From: Opitutaceae bacterium TAV5
GTDB taxonomy: Bacteria > Verrucomicrobiota > Verrucomicrobiia > Opitutales > Opitutaceae
Length of the DNA: 64,000 bases
Direction: 5' to 3'
NCBI GenBank assembly: GCA_000242935.3
Contig: CP007053.1
Location: 1,302,001-1,366,000 of the forward strand
Part shown: positions 33,009-40,717 of the stretch, in pieces
Numbering within the stretch: position 1 is the stretch's first letter
Layout of the letters: every line of letters starts with the position of its first letter
Notes under the pieces: generated by a model
What the model was told of the DNA's origin: nothing
The model's database searches: none
The model's input: the letters and a program-made list of their open reading frames with translations, nothing else
Position numbers and translations under genes: made by a program

Positions 33009-34052
33009 TCAAGTCCGGCCGGTCACTCGACCGGCTGTCCATCCTTGGCGGAGTGTCCGCCATGCGAGCGCAACCACTGCCGGAACCTGGCCGTTGCCGA
33101 GGCATTTAAGTCGGTCCACCCGAGCGGCCACGTCGGGTTCAGACTGCCACCATTCTCCGCCATCACGCGATGATCCAGCCGGTCGTTCACCCGCGACCGG
33201 CCGCTCTTGCGCGTCAGGCTTGTGGGCGAACAACCCTTCGACGCTGACGCCGTCGGCGTCGGGAACGCCCGCTCCGCCTGGTTCACGGCCCGACCCAGTT
33301 CGTTCCCGCTCGGGCCGTTGCTCCGCCCGTCCGGACTGAATCCGTGCGGCGTCGGCCACATTTCCCGGACGGGCGCCGTCCTCTTGGCCCGGCTCCCTCC
33401 GCGCAAGCCGTTCGTCATCGGTGTGGGCCATACGCCCATGCGCGGAGGCGTGATAGTCCCCTCCGCCATCGCTTCGGCCTCCGCCACCGTGATCGCCCCC
33501 ACCTCGACCAGTTTTCTCAACTGCATAATCGCCCCCTCCGACCTCCAGCCGTTGCACGTCGGCGCCGGCCAGAATCCAGATCCGCTCCCGACGATGCGGC
33601 GCGCCGGCATCACTGGCTCCGAGCACTCCCCAGCGTGCATCATACCCCAACGCGGCCAAATCTCCGAGAACACGTCCCAGCCCTCGAAGAGTGAGCATTG
33701 GGGAGTTCTCCACGAGGACATAACGGGGTCCCACCTCGCGAATGATGCGTGCCATTTCCCGCCAGAGCCCGCTGCGCGCTCCATCGATGCCCACGCCTTT
33801 GCCGGCGGCGCTGATGTCCTGACACGGAAACCCGCCTGATACGACGTCAACAAGGCCGCGCCACGGGCGGCCGTCAAAACTGCACACGTCGGACCAAACC
33901 GGGAAAGGTTCGAGGCAGCCATCGTTCTGTCGTTGCGCCAGAACGGCTGCGGCGAAGGCATCACGTTCAACGGCGCACACGCACCGCCAGCCGAGGAGTT
34001 GCCCGCCGAGTATTCCTCCACCAGCGCCTGCGAAAAGAGCCAGCTCACGCAG
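33009..34052 (-). CDS. DNA cytosine-5 methyltransferase (Dcm-type)
   Basis: 347 residues. SAM motif LALFAGAGGGILGG at the N-terminus, catalytic GGFPCQDISAAGKG (Cys about residue 77), VLVENSPML (ENV-equivalent, about 115) and APHRRERIWILA (about 150-161). The C-terminus ends in RVDRLKCLGNGQVPAVVALAW. The middle is Gly/Asp/Arg-rich and unlike a standard target-recognition domain. There is no ATG, GTG or TTG between the upstream in-frame stop and the first motif: the protein must start at CTG (34052 or 34043, the latter nine bases after AGGAGG), or by a -1 shift at an upstream A8 run (34124-34131). A second frame fully overlaps it. Confidence 0.85.
   Translation of the reverse strand: MRELALFAGAGGGILGGQLLGWRCVCAVERDAFAAAVLAQRQNDGCLEPFPVWSDVCSFDGRPWRGLVDVVSGGFPCQDISAAGKGVGIDGARSGLWREMARIIREVGPRYVLVENSPMLTLRGLGRVLGDLAALGYDARWGVLGASDAGAPHRRERIWILAGADVQRLEVGGGDYAVEKTGRGGGDHGGGGRSDGGGDYHASAHGRMAHTDDERLARREPGQEDGARPGNVADAARIQSGRAEQRPERERTGSGREPGGAGVPDADGVSVEGLFAHKPDAQERPVAGERPAGSSRDGGEWWQSEPDVAARVDRLKCLGNGQVPAVVALAWRTLRQGWTAGRVTGRT
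33023..34048 (-). CDS. Overlapping reading frame with WPTP-repeat protein features
   Basis: The same DNA as the Dcm gene in another frame encodes 341 residues from GTG 34048, four bases after AAAGGAGG. It has internally consistent protein features: SFARWDPVMSSWRTPQCSLF, then WDVFSEIWPRWGMMHAGECS, repeated GFWPAPT, VWPTPMT, MWPTPHG and FPTPTAS, and a C-terminal GGSLNPTWPLGWTDLNASAT. I recall proteins with these WPTP and LNPxW...GWTDL motifs annotated in phages and mobile elements. This may be a dual-coding locus or a conserved spurious frame of a high-GC dcm gene. Function unknown; its start has the better ribosome-binding site of the two frames. Confidence 0.45.
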   Translation of the reverse strand: MSWLFSQALVEEYSAGNSSAGGACAPLNVMPSPQPFWRNDRTMAASNLSRFGPTCAVLTAARGAALLTSYQAGFRVRTSAPPAKAWASMERAAGSGGKWHASFARWDPVMSSWRTPQCSLFEGWDVFSEIWPRWGMMHAGECSEPVMPARRIVGSGSGFWPAPTCNGWRSEGAIMQLRKLVEVGAITVAEAEAMAEGTITPPRMGVWPTPMTNGLRGGSRAKRTAPVREMWPTPHGFSPDGRSNGPSGNELGRAVNQAERAFPTPTASASKGCSPTSLTRKSGRSRVNDRLDHRVMAENGGSLNPTWPLGWTDLNASATARFRQWLRSHGGHSAKDGQPVE

Positions 34053-34134
34053 CCTCCTTTCGCCCGAAAACGCCGACGGAGTTTGAGTTTCGCGCGTGGT
34101 GGAACGCGCCGCTGGTTGGAGACTTTTTTTTCAT
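34045..34134 (-). CDS. Possible 29-residue leader peptide upstream of the methyltransferase
   Basis: ATG 34134 encodes MKKKSPTSGAFHHARNSNSV then GVFGRKEAA and stops at TGA 34047-34045, overlapping the GTG start (GTGA) of the WPTP frame. Its last codons contain AAAGGAGG. It could provide translational coupling. It has no homology that I recognise, and chance cannot be excluded. Confidence 0.3.
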   Translation of the reverse strand: MKKKSPTSGAFHHARNSNSVGVFGRKEAA

Positions 34135-34141
34135 CGTCCAT

Positions 34142-34793
34142 TCTGAACCGCGCACGGCACATTCCCCACAACGCCGCGTGCGTGCCGGGTTCAGGAGGCG
34201 CGGCGTGCCGTGATTTCGGCAGAGGCACCCCGTTGGATTGCGCCCCGCGCAATCCAAGGTTGAAGCCATGCAGCCCGACAAAGACAGCGAGGCGGCGGCG
34301 GACACACGGCGGCCGGAGTTTCCGGCCGTCCACGAGGCGAATACGCTCCTGCACCGTCTTTCAGTTCCGCGAGCCGTGATGAACGTCCTGATCGGCCCGC
34401 CCCGTGCGGAAGGTCATCCCGCCCTGCGGTGTCGTCTCCTGACATCGTCCACATCCGGGCGAGGCCACGTCGAACTTCCACCGGCTTCGTTCTCGATCCC
34501 CGCGGGCCACGGCCGGCACGGTGTCATTCCCCGTCAGCGCCAGCGAATGCGTTCACTGCCCCGGGCGGTTCGCATTTTGTCCGGCAAGTCCGCCTGCGCG
34601 GACCGCTCCTTTTTTCCGGATCGTTTTTGCTCTCTCTGGCGGCCCCTCCAGCCGGTCCGCCGCTGCGCGGACAGGGAGCGTTCGGGTCCTCCTTGAAAGG
34701 AATCCCCCCAACCGTCCCCTCGTCCCGGCCGGCACCCCCGCCTTGGGGCGAGAGAGCAATCCCGCTCCTCACAAAATCAAAAAAAGGAACTAT
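34142..34793. other. 650-bp stretch without a supported gene
   Basis: Open frames exist on both strands but all are Arg/Pro-rich and show no domain, so I call no gene. The interval probably contains the divergent promoters for the methyltransferase run (minus) and the small cargo genes (plus). Confidence 0.4.
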
Positions 34794-35094
34794 ATGCCTA
34801 CCAAAACCGCTCCCTCCGCTCCGCAAACCAGGAACGCCCCCGCCAGCGCCAAGCTGCCGGTAAAAACCTTCCGCCTCGGCCGCATCAAGGCCGCCGTGTG
34901 GGAGAACGAAACCGACCGGAAGAAGTTTCTACAATGTGACCTTCGCCCGGACCTACGTGGACGACGCCAAGAACTATCACGACACCGACAGCTTCGGCCG
35001 TGATGACCTCCCGCTCGTCGCCAAGCTGGCCGACCAGGCTCACACGTTCATCTTCGAACGTCTCGCGGAACTGAAATCCGACCAGAGCGAATAA
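34794..35094 (+). pseudogene. Small conserved element protein with single-base frameshift
   Basis: ATG 34794 follows AAAGGAAC. Frame one reads up to RIKAAVWENETDRKKF; the protein-like continuation (NVTFARTYVDDAKNYHDTDS then FGRDDLPLVAKLADQAHTFI, ending AELKSDQSE) is in the next frame. Removing one T of the TTT at 34926-34928 restores a single ~99-residue protein that ends at TAA 35092-35094. I recall similar small proteins (RIKAAIWEN...SFGRDDL...ADQAH) in Planctomycetes and Verrucomicrobiota mobile regions, function unknown. The frameshift could be a mutation, sequencing error or +1 recoding at TTTC. Confidence 0.7.
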
Positions 35095-35108
35095 CCCTCG
35101 CCTCAACG

Positions 35109-35136
35109 GGCGGCCGGCAACCCCGGCCGCCTTTTT
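35109..35136 (+). terminator. Intrinsic terminator
   Basis: Stem GGCGGCCGG (35109-35117) / CCGGCCGCC (35123-35131), 5-base loop, followed by TTTTT. Ends the transcript of the frameshifted small gene. Confidence 0.8.
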
Positions 35137-35169
35137 CGTGTCCTTCGCCGCCAAGACAACCCGAACGAC

Positions 35170-35426
35170 GCTCGCTGACGCTCGAATTCTTCCAGTAACA
35201 GCCAGCCGCTGGTTTCCCCATTCTACACCCGGTCAAGGTAGTCCCGCGGGGCGGGCTCCACCTCCAGCGAAATCACTCCGCTTCCCCCTCGTTGCGGGAC
35301 AAGCCCGCCGCCTCGGCGCTCCGTCCACCGCTTTGACTTTCGGGTGGGGGCGAAACCGCCAATCGGGCTGTAGGCGATCAGGTCGCGCGTTGTGACACAC
35401 GCCCCACGGACCGAACGGCGTGTTTT
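35170..35426 (+). repeat. Duplicated leader, copy A (257 bp)
   Basis: Runs from GCTCGCTGACGCTCGAATTC to the base before the start codon of the gene at 35427. It is similar along its whole length to copy B at 35797-36052, with shared blocks such as CAGCCAGCCGCTGGTTT, CACCCGGTCAAGGTAGTCCC and GGCGCTCCGTCCACCGCTTT. Probably contains the promoter. Confidence 0.8.
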
Positions 35427-35747
35427 ATGAAGACGAATTCTGCCGAACGCGAAAAGGCGATCGCTTACCTCAAGGCCCGGCTCACTCCGGGGCTCGTCAT
35501 CTACACCTGCCTGCGCAGTGTCAGCTCCACCGGCATGTCGCGCACGTTCGACCTCTACTACGTGTCGGAGCAGGAAATCATCCGTATCACCTGGAGCGTC
35601 GCCTGTGCGCTCGAATGGACTTACGACCAGCGCACCGAGGCCCTGCGCGTGCGGGGTTGCGGGCTGGACGTCGGCTACCAGGCGGTGTCCTCGCTTTCCC
35701 GCATCTTGTTCGGGGACGACTACGCGCTCCGGCACCGCTGGCTCTGA
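35427..35747 (+). CDS. Conserved element protein (106 aa), unknown
   Basis: 106 residues: VIYTCLRSVSSTGMSRTFDL, then IIRITWSVACALEWTYD and RVRGCGLDVGYQAVSSL. The pattern (V)YTxLRxVSxxGMSRxxDL...I...WxxAxALGWTYD...GCGxDxGY is one I recall from small proteins of conjugative elements and phages, without known role. It is preceded by a 257-bp leader shared with the next small gene and followed by a hairpin (GCACGAGGCG...CGCCGTGC, T6) at about 35751-35784. Confidence 0.65.
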   Translation: MKTNSAEREKAIAYLKARLTPGLVIYTCLRSVSSTGMSRTFDLYYVSEQEIIRITWSVACALEWTYDQRTEALRVRGCGLDVGYQAVSSLSRILFGDDYALRHRWL

Positions 35748-35750
35748 CGC

Positions 35751-35784
35751 ACGCACGAGGCGCGGCTTCCGCCGTGCCTTTTTT
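35751..35784 (+). terminator. Terminator-like hairpin after the 106-aa gene
   Basis: GCACGAGGCG and CGCCGTGC can pair imperfectly around CGGCTTC, followed by TTTTTT. Separates the two duplicated-leader genes. Confidence 0.6.
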
Positions 35785-35796
35785 GTGCGACCGGAT

Positions 35797-36052
35797 GCTC
35801 GCTGGCGCTCGAATTCTTCCAGCAACAGCCAGCCGCTGGTTTCGCCATTCTACACCCGGTCAAGGTAGTCCCGCTACGCGGGCTCCACCACGCGGGACCA
35901 CTGCGCTTCCCCCTCGTTGCGGGCAGGCCCGCCGCCTCGGCGCTCCGTCCACCGCTTTGACTTTCGGGTGTGGGGCGAGAACCGCCAATCGGCTGTAGGC
36001 GATCAGGTCACAAGGTGTGGCACACGCCCCCACAGGCCGAACGGCGCATATC
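35797..36052 (+). repeat. Duplicated leader, copy B (256 bp)
   Basis: Similar to 35170-35426 along its length and ends at the base before the ATG at 36053. The matching lengths and boundaries show duplication of a regulatory leader rather than of a gene. Confidence 0.8.
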
Positions 36053-36421
36053 ATGACAAACGAAAATCCGTTCGGGGAAATCATCTACTCCTACTCGCGC
36101 GCCCAAGCCATCAAGGACGGCGTGCTGGTGGACCTGAGCCAGATCGAAGTCACCCGGCAACACTGGTGGCTCCCCTTGGTCTGCACGTCCACGGTCTGGG
36201 CGATCATCGAGGAAGCCCTGAAAACCCCAGGCCAGGACGTGAATGGGATTCTGCACGACATCTCCACGATGGCGAAGCTGGCGATCCGCACGAACCGCAA
36301 AACCGACCAAGTGCTCTTCAAGGTCATCATCACCGGACAAACCCACACGTTCAAACTCCACATCGGACCCGGTGACGCTGGCGAACCCGTCCTCACCCTT
36401 ATGCTTCCTAACGAAGACTGA
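36053..36421 (+). CDS. DUF6573-like element protein
   Basis: 122 residues from ATG 36053. The N-terminus (NPFGEIIYSYSRAQAIKDGV) matches the opening of DUF6573 proteins, which are common cargo of conjugative elements. The middle has VCTSTVWAIIEEAL and LHDISTMAKLAIRTN, the end FKVIITGQTHTFKLHIGPGD. Function unknown. Its leader is the second copy of a duplicated 257-bp sequence. An in-frame ATG at 36017 lies inside that leader and is rejected. Confidence 0.75.
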   Translation: MTNENPFGEIIYSYSRAQAIKDGVLVDLSQIEVTRQHWWLPLVCTSTVWAIIEEALKTPGQDVNGILHDISTMAKLAIRTNRKTDQVLFKVIITGQTHTFKLHIGPGDAGEPVLTLMLPNED

Positions 36422-36466
36422 CACGAGGGGCTTCGGCCCCTTTTTTCGTCTGGCCGCGCTCGAAGA

Positions 36467-37210
36467 TTATTTGCCCCCGACAGGCGCCGCTTTTTCCACG
36501 GCACCCGGCTCACCGTTCTTCCGCTCCTGGAGCTTCCGCTGGAAACCGGGATAGTAAATGTTGTCCGCCGTCACCCGCACGTAGCCTTGCTGGAGCGCAT
36601 ACAGCATGAGCTGGCCTCTGTGATGCAGTTTCAGCTTCGCCATGATCGCCTTGCGGTGCTGGTTCACCGTGCCCGGCGCGATGCCCAGCCGCTCGCTGGC
36701 CTCGTCATCCGTGGAGCCGTCGCCGATCACAGACAGCACCACCCGTTGCGTGCGCGTCAGCGCATCCAGCGTGATGTTGCGGACCGGTTTCAGCCGGTCC
36801 CGAAACGTCGGGCTGACGTAGATTCGTCGCTGGATGACCAGCCGCAAGACGCCCGGCAAGGCGTCGAGCCCTTCGATGAACCCGTCAAGAAGACCGTCGT
36901 AGCGGACGGTCCGCAACAGGTTGATGGTTTGTTCGTCCTTCTGCGAAGTGACGATCAGGATGGGCAGGTCCGAATCGACGAACGGCTCCAGGTGCTCCAG
37001 ACCGTCCATGTCCTGGATTTTCGCGCCGGCGATGAATAGGTCCGGCGTTCTTTCCTGAATGAAACCGAGTGCATCGAAACCGCTCTGGAACACCTGGACG
37101 GAGGCGTCCGGCCACAGATCCCAAATCTGCCGGCGGATCATGTCGCCATACAAACGATCCCATTTCAGGACGACGATGCGGGGAGCGAAGGCGGAGGATG
37201 ACGTGTTCAT
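36467..37210 (-). CDS. LuxR/NarL-type regulator with degenerate receiver
   Basis: 247 residues. The C-terminal LuxR HTH is clear: LTRTQRVVLSVIGDGSTDDE, then ASERLGIAPGTVNQHRKAIM. The N-terminal part has a receiver fold (PRIVVLKWDRLYGDMIRRQI) but the phospho-acceptor position reads PDLFIAGAKIQDMDG with no Asp where D is expected, so it is probably not phosphorylated. Last gene of the leftward transfer operon, 4 bp after the Clp-like gene. It may regulate transfer gene expression through the repeat elements upstream. ATG 37210 is preferred because the upstream extension overlaps that gene. Confidence 0.8.
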   Translation of the reverse strand: MNTSSSAFAPRIVVLKWDRLYGDMIRRQIWDLWPDASVQVFQSGFDALGFIQERTPDLFIAGAKIQDMDGLEHLEPFVDSDLPILIVTSQKDEQTINLLRTVRYDGLLDGFIEGLDALPGVLRLVIQRRIYVSPTFRDRLKPVRNITLDALTRTQRVVLSVIGDGSTDDEASERLGIAPGTVNQHRKAIMAKLKLHHRGQLMLYALQQGYVRVTADNIYYPGFQRKLQERKNGEPGAVEKAAPVGGK

Positions 37211-37214
37211 AAAT

Positions 37215-38141
37215 TCAATTCGATGCCGGTGTGACCGGATGCAGTTGCAGTTCCATGCCGTTGGGATGCGGGCGGAGGAGGCCCGCCCCCGTGCGGCCTT
37301 CCAGCAGTTCCCTCGCAAGCGCCTTGCGAACCAGCAGTTCCGTCGCATCGCGCATCGGGCGGGCGCCGAGGCGTTCATGGTATCCGCGCTGCACGATCAC
37401 ATCCAGCGTCCCGCGGTCCGGCTCCACCGCGAAGCCGCGGGCCAGCAGCGCGGCGCATTCCTTCGCGATCATGCCCTCCGCGATCCGGCATTGCGCGTCG
37501 TAGTCGAGTTTGTTGAAGACCGCCGCGAGCGTGATGCGGGCGAAAATCTCCGGACGCATCTCACGCTGCGCGTCCTGCCGCACGAGGCGTTCCATCGTCT
37601 CATATTTCGATTTGCGCAGCGTCATGATGCGCTGCGCCCCGATGTTGCTCGTCAGCACGCAATACCAGTCCGAAAAATCCAGCACCCGGTTGCGACCGGC
37701 GGTGATCTGCCCGGCGTCAAGCAGTTGCAGCAGGACATCGAGGACTCGGGGATGCGCTTTTTCGATTTCGTCGAAAAGCAGCGTGCCTCGTCCTTCGCAG
37801 GCGTCGTAGCCCTCCGCGATGCGGCCCGGCTCCTCATCCGAAACGCCCAGCAGCAAGGCCAGCCGGTCCACCGTCTGGTATTCCGACATATCCAGCCGCA
37901 CCACGCGACCGGGGCCGATCAGGTAGTCGGTGAAGCACAAGGTCAGCTCGGTCTTGCCGACGCCGGTGGGACCGAGAAACAGGAAGCTCGCTTTCGGCCG
38001 GCCCGGCGTGGTGAGCCCGAGTTCGCCGTGTTGCAGCCGCTCGGCGACCTGGTCGATCACCAGGTCCTGCCCGATCAGCGACGCTTTCAGCCGCGCTGGC
38101 AGCGTCAGGAGTTTTTCGCGCTGGGATTCGGTGAGCGTCAT
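37215..38141 (-). CDS. Clp/HSP100-like AAA+ ATPase of the transfer operon
   Basis: 308 residues equal to a single ClpA/ClpB D2-type module: Walker A FLFLGPTGVGKTEL (54-67), Walker B TLLFDEIEKAHP (120-131), sensor 1 LTSNIGAQ (163-170), Arg-finger region RPEIFARI (196-203) and sensor 2 LGARPMRD (258-265). The N-terminal domain and D1 are absent. It sits in a T4SS operon where no VirB11-type ATPase was found, so it may remodel or energise transfer proteins. That role is inferred. It starts 10 bp after the lipoprotein gene. Confidence 0.83.
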   Translation of the reverse strand: MTLTESQREKLLTLPARLKASLIGQDLVIDQVAERLQHGELGLTTPGRPKASFLFLGPTGVGKTELTLCFTDYLIGPGRVVRLDMSEYQTVDRLALLLGVSDEEPGRIAEGYDACEGRGTLLFDEIEKAHPRVLDVLLQLLDAGQITAGRNRVLDFSDWYCVLTSNIGAQRIMTLRKSKYETMERLVRQDAQREMRPEIFARITLAAVFNKLDYDAQCRIAEGMIAKECAALLARGFAVEPDRGTLDVIVQRGYHERLGARPMRDATELLVRKALARELLEGRTGAGLLRPHPNGMELQLHPVTPASN

Positions 38142-38151
38142 CGCGGGCCTC

Positions 38152-38700
38152 CTACCAGCGCACTTCGTTCGGATTGGATGCAGGCAACTCCACCGGCGCC
38201 GCGGGCGGCGGAGCAGCCGCCCGCAGTTGCGCCCGTTCCGCCTCCAGTTGCTCGCGCAACCGCAGGGCTTCCGCGCTCTGCCGGACGAGCGCGGCATACT
38301 GCGCCTGCACCTGCCGTTCGGTTTCTACCACCGCCGCCTGCACCGTCCGCAGGTTGGCGGTGATCGCCTTCTGTGTGGCGAGCTCCGCCGCGAGTTCGTC
38401 GTTTTCGGGCAACGGCGCGTAGCTGGCCGGGGCGAACCCGGTCCGCGAGACGGTTACGAGCTCGCCCTCGAAATTCAACGGCACGCGGCTGCGGCGCCAG
38501 ACCGCGTGCGCTTCGTGGCGCAACGCCGAGTGGGCGGCCTCGCGATAGCCGCGCACGTCGTAGGGAGTTTCCACCGCCTTCGTCGGCAAGGCGGCCGCGA
38601 TCTGGACGGGCGGCGGCTCGACCACCGCGACCGGCCGCCGCGTGGCGCAACCCGCCACGACCAGCGGCACCAGCAAGCATAATACAGGGCGCATAATCAT
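38152..38700 (-). CDS. Transfer-operon lipoprotein with coiled-coil region
   Basis: 182 residues with a lipoprotein signal (CLLVPLVVAGCATRR; lipobox VAGC, Cys18). Residues ~100-160 are Ala/Glu/Gln-rich and probably coiled coil (ETERQVQAQYAALVRQSAEA), the end is Pro-rich. Its start overlaps the virB10 stop (ATGA). An outer-membrane-associated accessory of the secretion channel, possibly filling the VirB7 place, is inferred from position only. Confidence 0.7.
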   Translation of the reverse strand: MIMRPVLCLLVPLVVAGCATRRPVAVVEPPPVQIAAALPTKAVETPYDVRGYREAAHSALRHEAHAVWRRSRVPLNFEGELVTVSRTGFAPASYAPLPENDELAAELATQKAITANLRTVQAAVVETERQVQAQYAALVRQSAEALRLREQLEAERAQLRAAAPPPAAPVELPASNPNEVRW

Positions 38701-39806
38701 CCTTGGTTCGGGTTCGGGGATTGCGCCGCCGGCTCCGCACCGGTGGCGGCCTGATGCCGTGTCCCGGCGACATTCGCCTTCGCCGGGTCGATGGCTTCGA
38801 GGACATACACGTAAAATTCCTTCCCGGCCGCGACGCGGACGTAGTAGCCGTTTTCCTCGATGTCACGGAGGACGCGCTGCGCATACAGCTCAAAAACATC
38901 GGCCGCGCCTTCGCGCACGCCGCTGGAAATCGAGCCGGTGATCGTCGTGCCGAGCACGGTTTGCGTGCGGTCCTGCGTGCCGCGGGCGAAGCCGCTCAGG
39001 GCGGCCGCTGCGAGCAGCTTCAATTCCTGCAAGTTGTCCGCCGCCAGGACGCGCCCCTTCATGCCCGCCGAACCGTCGGTGATGCCGTAGCCGTCGATGT
39101 CGTGCTCGTATTCGCGATCGAGGGCGATGCCGCTGAACGCCAGTTCCCGTCCGTCCTGCCACACGAAACGCCAGGTGCCCGAGGCGATCATGCGATCCCG
39201 GATACGTCCGGCCGACGCCGTGCCATGCACCAGCGTGTTGGCCGGAATGATCTTTTTCCCGTTCTGCCAGACATCCTCCAGCAGCACCGCGATGACCGGC
39301 GTTTGCTGGTTGGAGCTGTCGAGCGTGTTCACGAGTTTGCACTTCAAAAGCGTGCCGAACGGCATGAAACGCTCCGGCGGAGCCGGCGGCGGAGGCGGCG
39401 CGGCGGGCGGCGCCTCGTAGGTCGCCAGCAGCGAGGCATGGCGGATTTTCTTCGGTTTCACCTCCGCGGGGGCCGGCGCGGGCCCCTGCGCTGGGGCGAC
39501 AACCACCTTGGTGGACGCCACCGGCGGCCGGAACGGCACGATACCGCTGGTGTCGCCGGTCACGCCCGGATTCATGGACGGCGGACGCGCGGCCTGCGGC
39601 ACGCCGCTTTCCAAGCCCTGATCGAGGGGCACTTTGACCTGGCCCAGCTCGACTTTTTTCGAGTTCTGCGCCGCGAGCCGCGCCGCCTCTTTCTGCTCGG
39701 CCTGCCGATGGCCGTAAATCCAGAGACCGGAAAAGAGCACGACCACGAAGACGATAAACAGGCCGAACTTGCTCTTGAGAAAATCGCCGGCGAGACGGGG
39801 ATTCAT
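38697..39806 (-). CDS. virB10: VirB10/TrbI-like T4SS inner-to-outer membrane scaffold
   Basis: 369 residues. One N-terminal membrane segment (FGLFIVFVVVLFSGLWIYGH), a Pro-rich periplasmic linker, then the VirB10 beta-barrel domain: MPFGTLLKCKLVNTLDSSNQ, TPVIAVLLEDV, IPANTLVHGTASAGRIRDRM, GIALDREYEHDIDGYGITDG and the antenna-proximal QDRTQTVLGTTITGS. VirB10 spans both membranes and gates the channel. It overlaps virB9 and the lipoprotein by ATGA, a tightly coupled operon. Confidence 0.88.
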   Translation of the reverse strand: MNPRLAGDFLKSKFGLFIVFVVVLFSGLWIYGHRQAEQKEAARLAAQNSKKVELGQVKVPLDQGLESGVPQAARPPSMNPGVTGDTSGIVPFRPPVASTKVVVAPAQGPAPAPAEVKPKKIRHASLLATYEAPPAAPPPPPAPPERFMPFGTLLKCKLVNTLDSSNQQTPVIAVLLEDVWQNGKKIIPANTLVHGTASAGRIRDRMIASGTWRFVWQDGRELAFSGIALDREYEHDIDGYGITDGSAGMKGRVLAADNLQELKLLAAAALSGFARGTQDRTQTVLGTTITGSISSGVREGAADVFELYAQRVLRDIEENGYYVRVAAGKEFYVYVLEAIDPAKANVAGTRHQAATGAEPAAQSPNPNQG

Positions 39807-40708
39807 GACTGCGGCGCCTCCTTCGCCGTGACCTGTATCGGTGTTTCCACGACCGCTTCGCGGCGCGAGGTGTTGACCAGAATCGTGAACGCATTGTCCG
39901 CGCTGAGATCGTTGCGCGTGCCGTCCGGCAGGCCGACGATGGCGAACTCGGCGTCGGCGCTTTCGCCCGGCGACAGCGTGCGCGGTCCGTTCGCGATGGT
40001 CTGCTCGAACCGTTCGTTGGCGACTCGCGCCGCGAACGTGCTTGGCACGAGATCGAGCGTCGCGTCGCCGGTGTTTTTCAGCCGGAGGAGAAACACCACC
40101 GCGTCCTCCTTCGAAAAGCGGTAAACCTCCTGCACGTCGATTTCGAGGTCGGGCAGTTCCACCTTCCGGTTTTGCGCGCTCAACGTCACGCCCTCGACGG
40201 CCCGCGGCAGCGACTTGACCAGGATCGGATACGCGCGGGCCCGGTCCAGCAGGCTGAGCCCGATCCGAGGCGTGAATCGCACCGGCTCGGGCGGCGCATC
40301 CACCTGCACCGCCGTCTGCACCGCCGCGCGTTTGAAGATGGCGCTCGCGACGGAGTCTCCCGCCACCGACCGGAGGTTGAGCACATAGGCGGAACCCTCG
40401 TAGATCGCCGTCAGCCGTCCGGTCGCGTCCGGTTGCAGGCTGCGCAGCAGGATGAAATGCGAGCCGGGCGCGTGCGTGACGTGAAACCGCACCGACGTGC
40501 CTTCCTCGACTTCCACGGCGGCCTTGCCGGTGTCGATCAGCATGTCCGCGCCGGCCACCGCCGTCAGCGGACCGGGGAACATCACCGTGGTGATTTCCCG
40601 CGAGACGGGAAGATCGACCGCCTGCGTCGGATCAAGCGTGACCTCCCTTATCGGTTGCGCCGTGAGCAGCGCCGCCGTGCAAAGCAAGAGTGCGGGATAT
40701 TTCCACAT
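39803..40708 (-). CDS. virB9: VirB9/TrbG-like outer-membrane complex protein
   Basis: 301 residues with a Sec signal peptide (YPALLLCTAALLTAQ). The N-terminal beta domain contains VDLPVSREITTVMFPGP and SVRFHVTHAPGSHFILLR, as in VirB9/TrbG/TraK-type proteins. The C-terminal half (VTLSAQNRKVELPDLEIDVQ, VYRFSKEDAVVFLLRLKNTG) is a second beta domain. Position between virB8 and virB10 supports the assignment. Divergent from canonical VirB9, so homology should be profile-checked. Confidence 0.75.
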   Translation of the reverse strand: MWKYPALLLCTAALLTAQPIREVTLDPTQAVDLPVSREITTVMFPGPLTAVAGADMLIDTGKAAVEVEEGTSVRFHVTHAPGSHFILLRSLQPDATGRLTAIYEGSAYVLNLRSVAGDSVASAIFKRAAVQTAVQVDAPPEPVRFTPRIGLSLLDRARAYPILVKSLPRAVEGVTLSAQNRKVELPDLEIDVQEVYRFSKEDAVVFLLRLKNTGDATLDLVPSTFAARVANERFEQTIANGPRTLSPGESADAEFAIVGLPDGTRNDLSADNAFTILVNTSRREAVVETPIQVTAKEAPQS

Positions 40709-40717
40709 ACGGCCTCC

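Noticed and set aside
34142-34354. N-terminal extension of the WPTP frame to 34354
   Set aside because: The extension is Arg/Pro-rich and without motifs; the GTG at 34048 with its strong ribosome-binding site is better.
35223-35825. 200-codon minus-strand frame across the duplicated leader and small gene
   Set aside because: The frame spans a repeat and an opposite-strand conserved gene and has no recognisable domain.
37211-37378. Upstream extension of the LuxR-type regulator
   Set aside because: It lies within the Clp-like gene in another frame and has no receiver-domain character.
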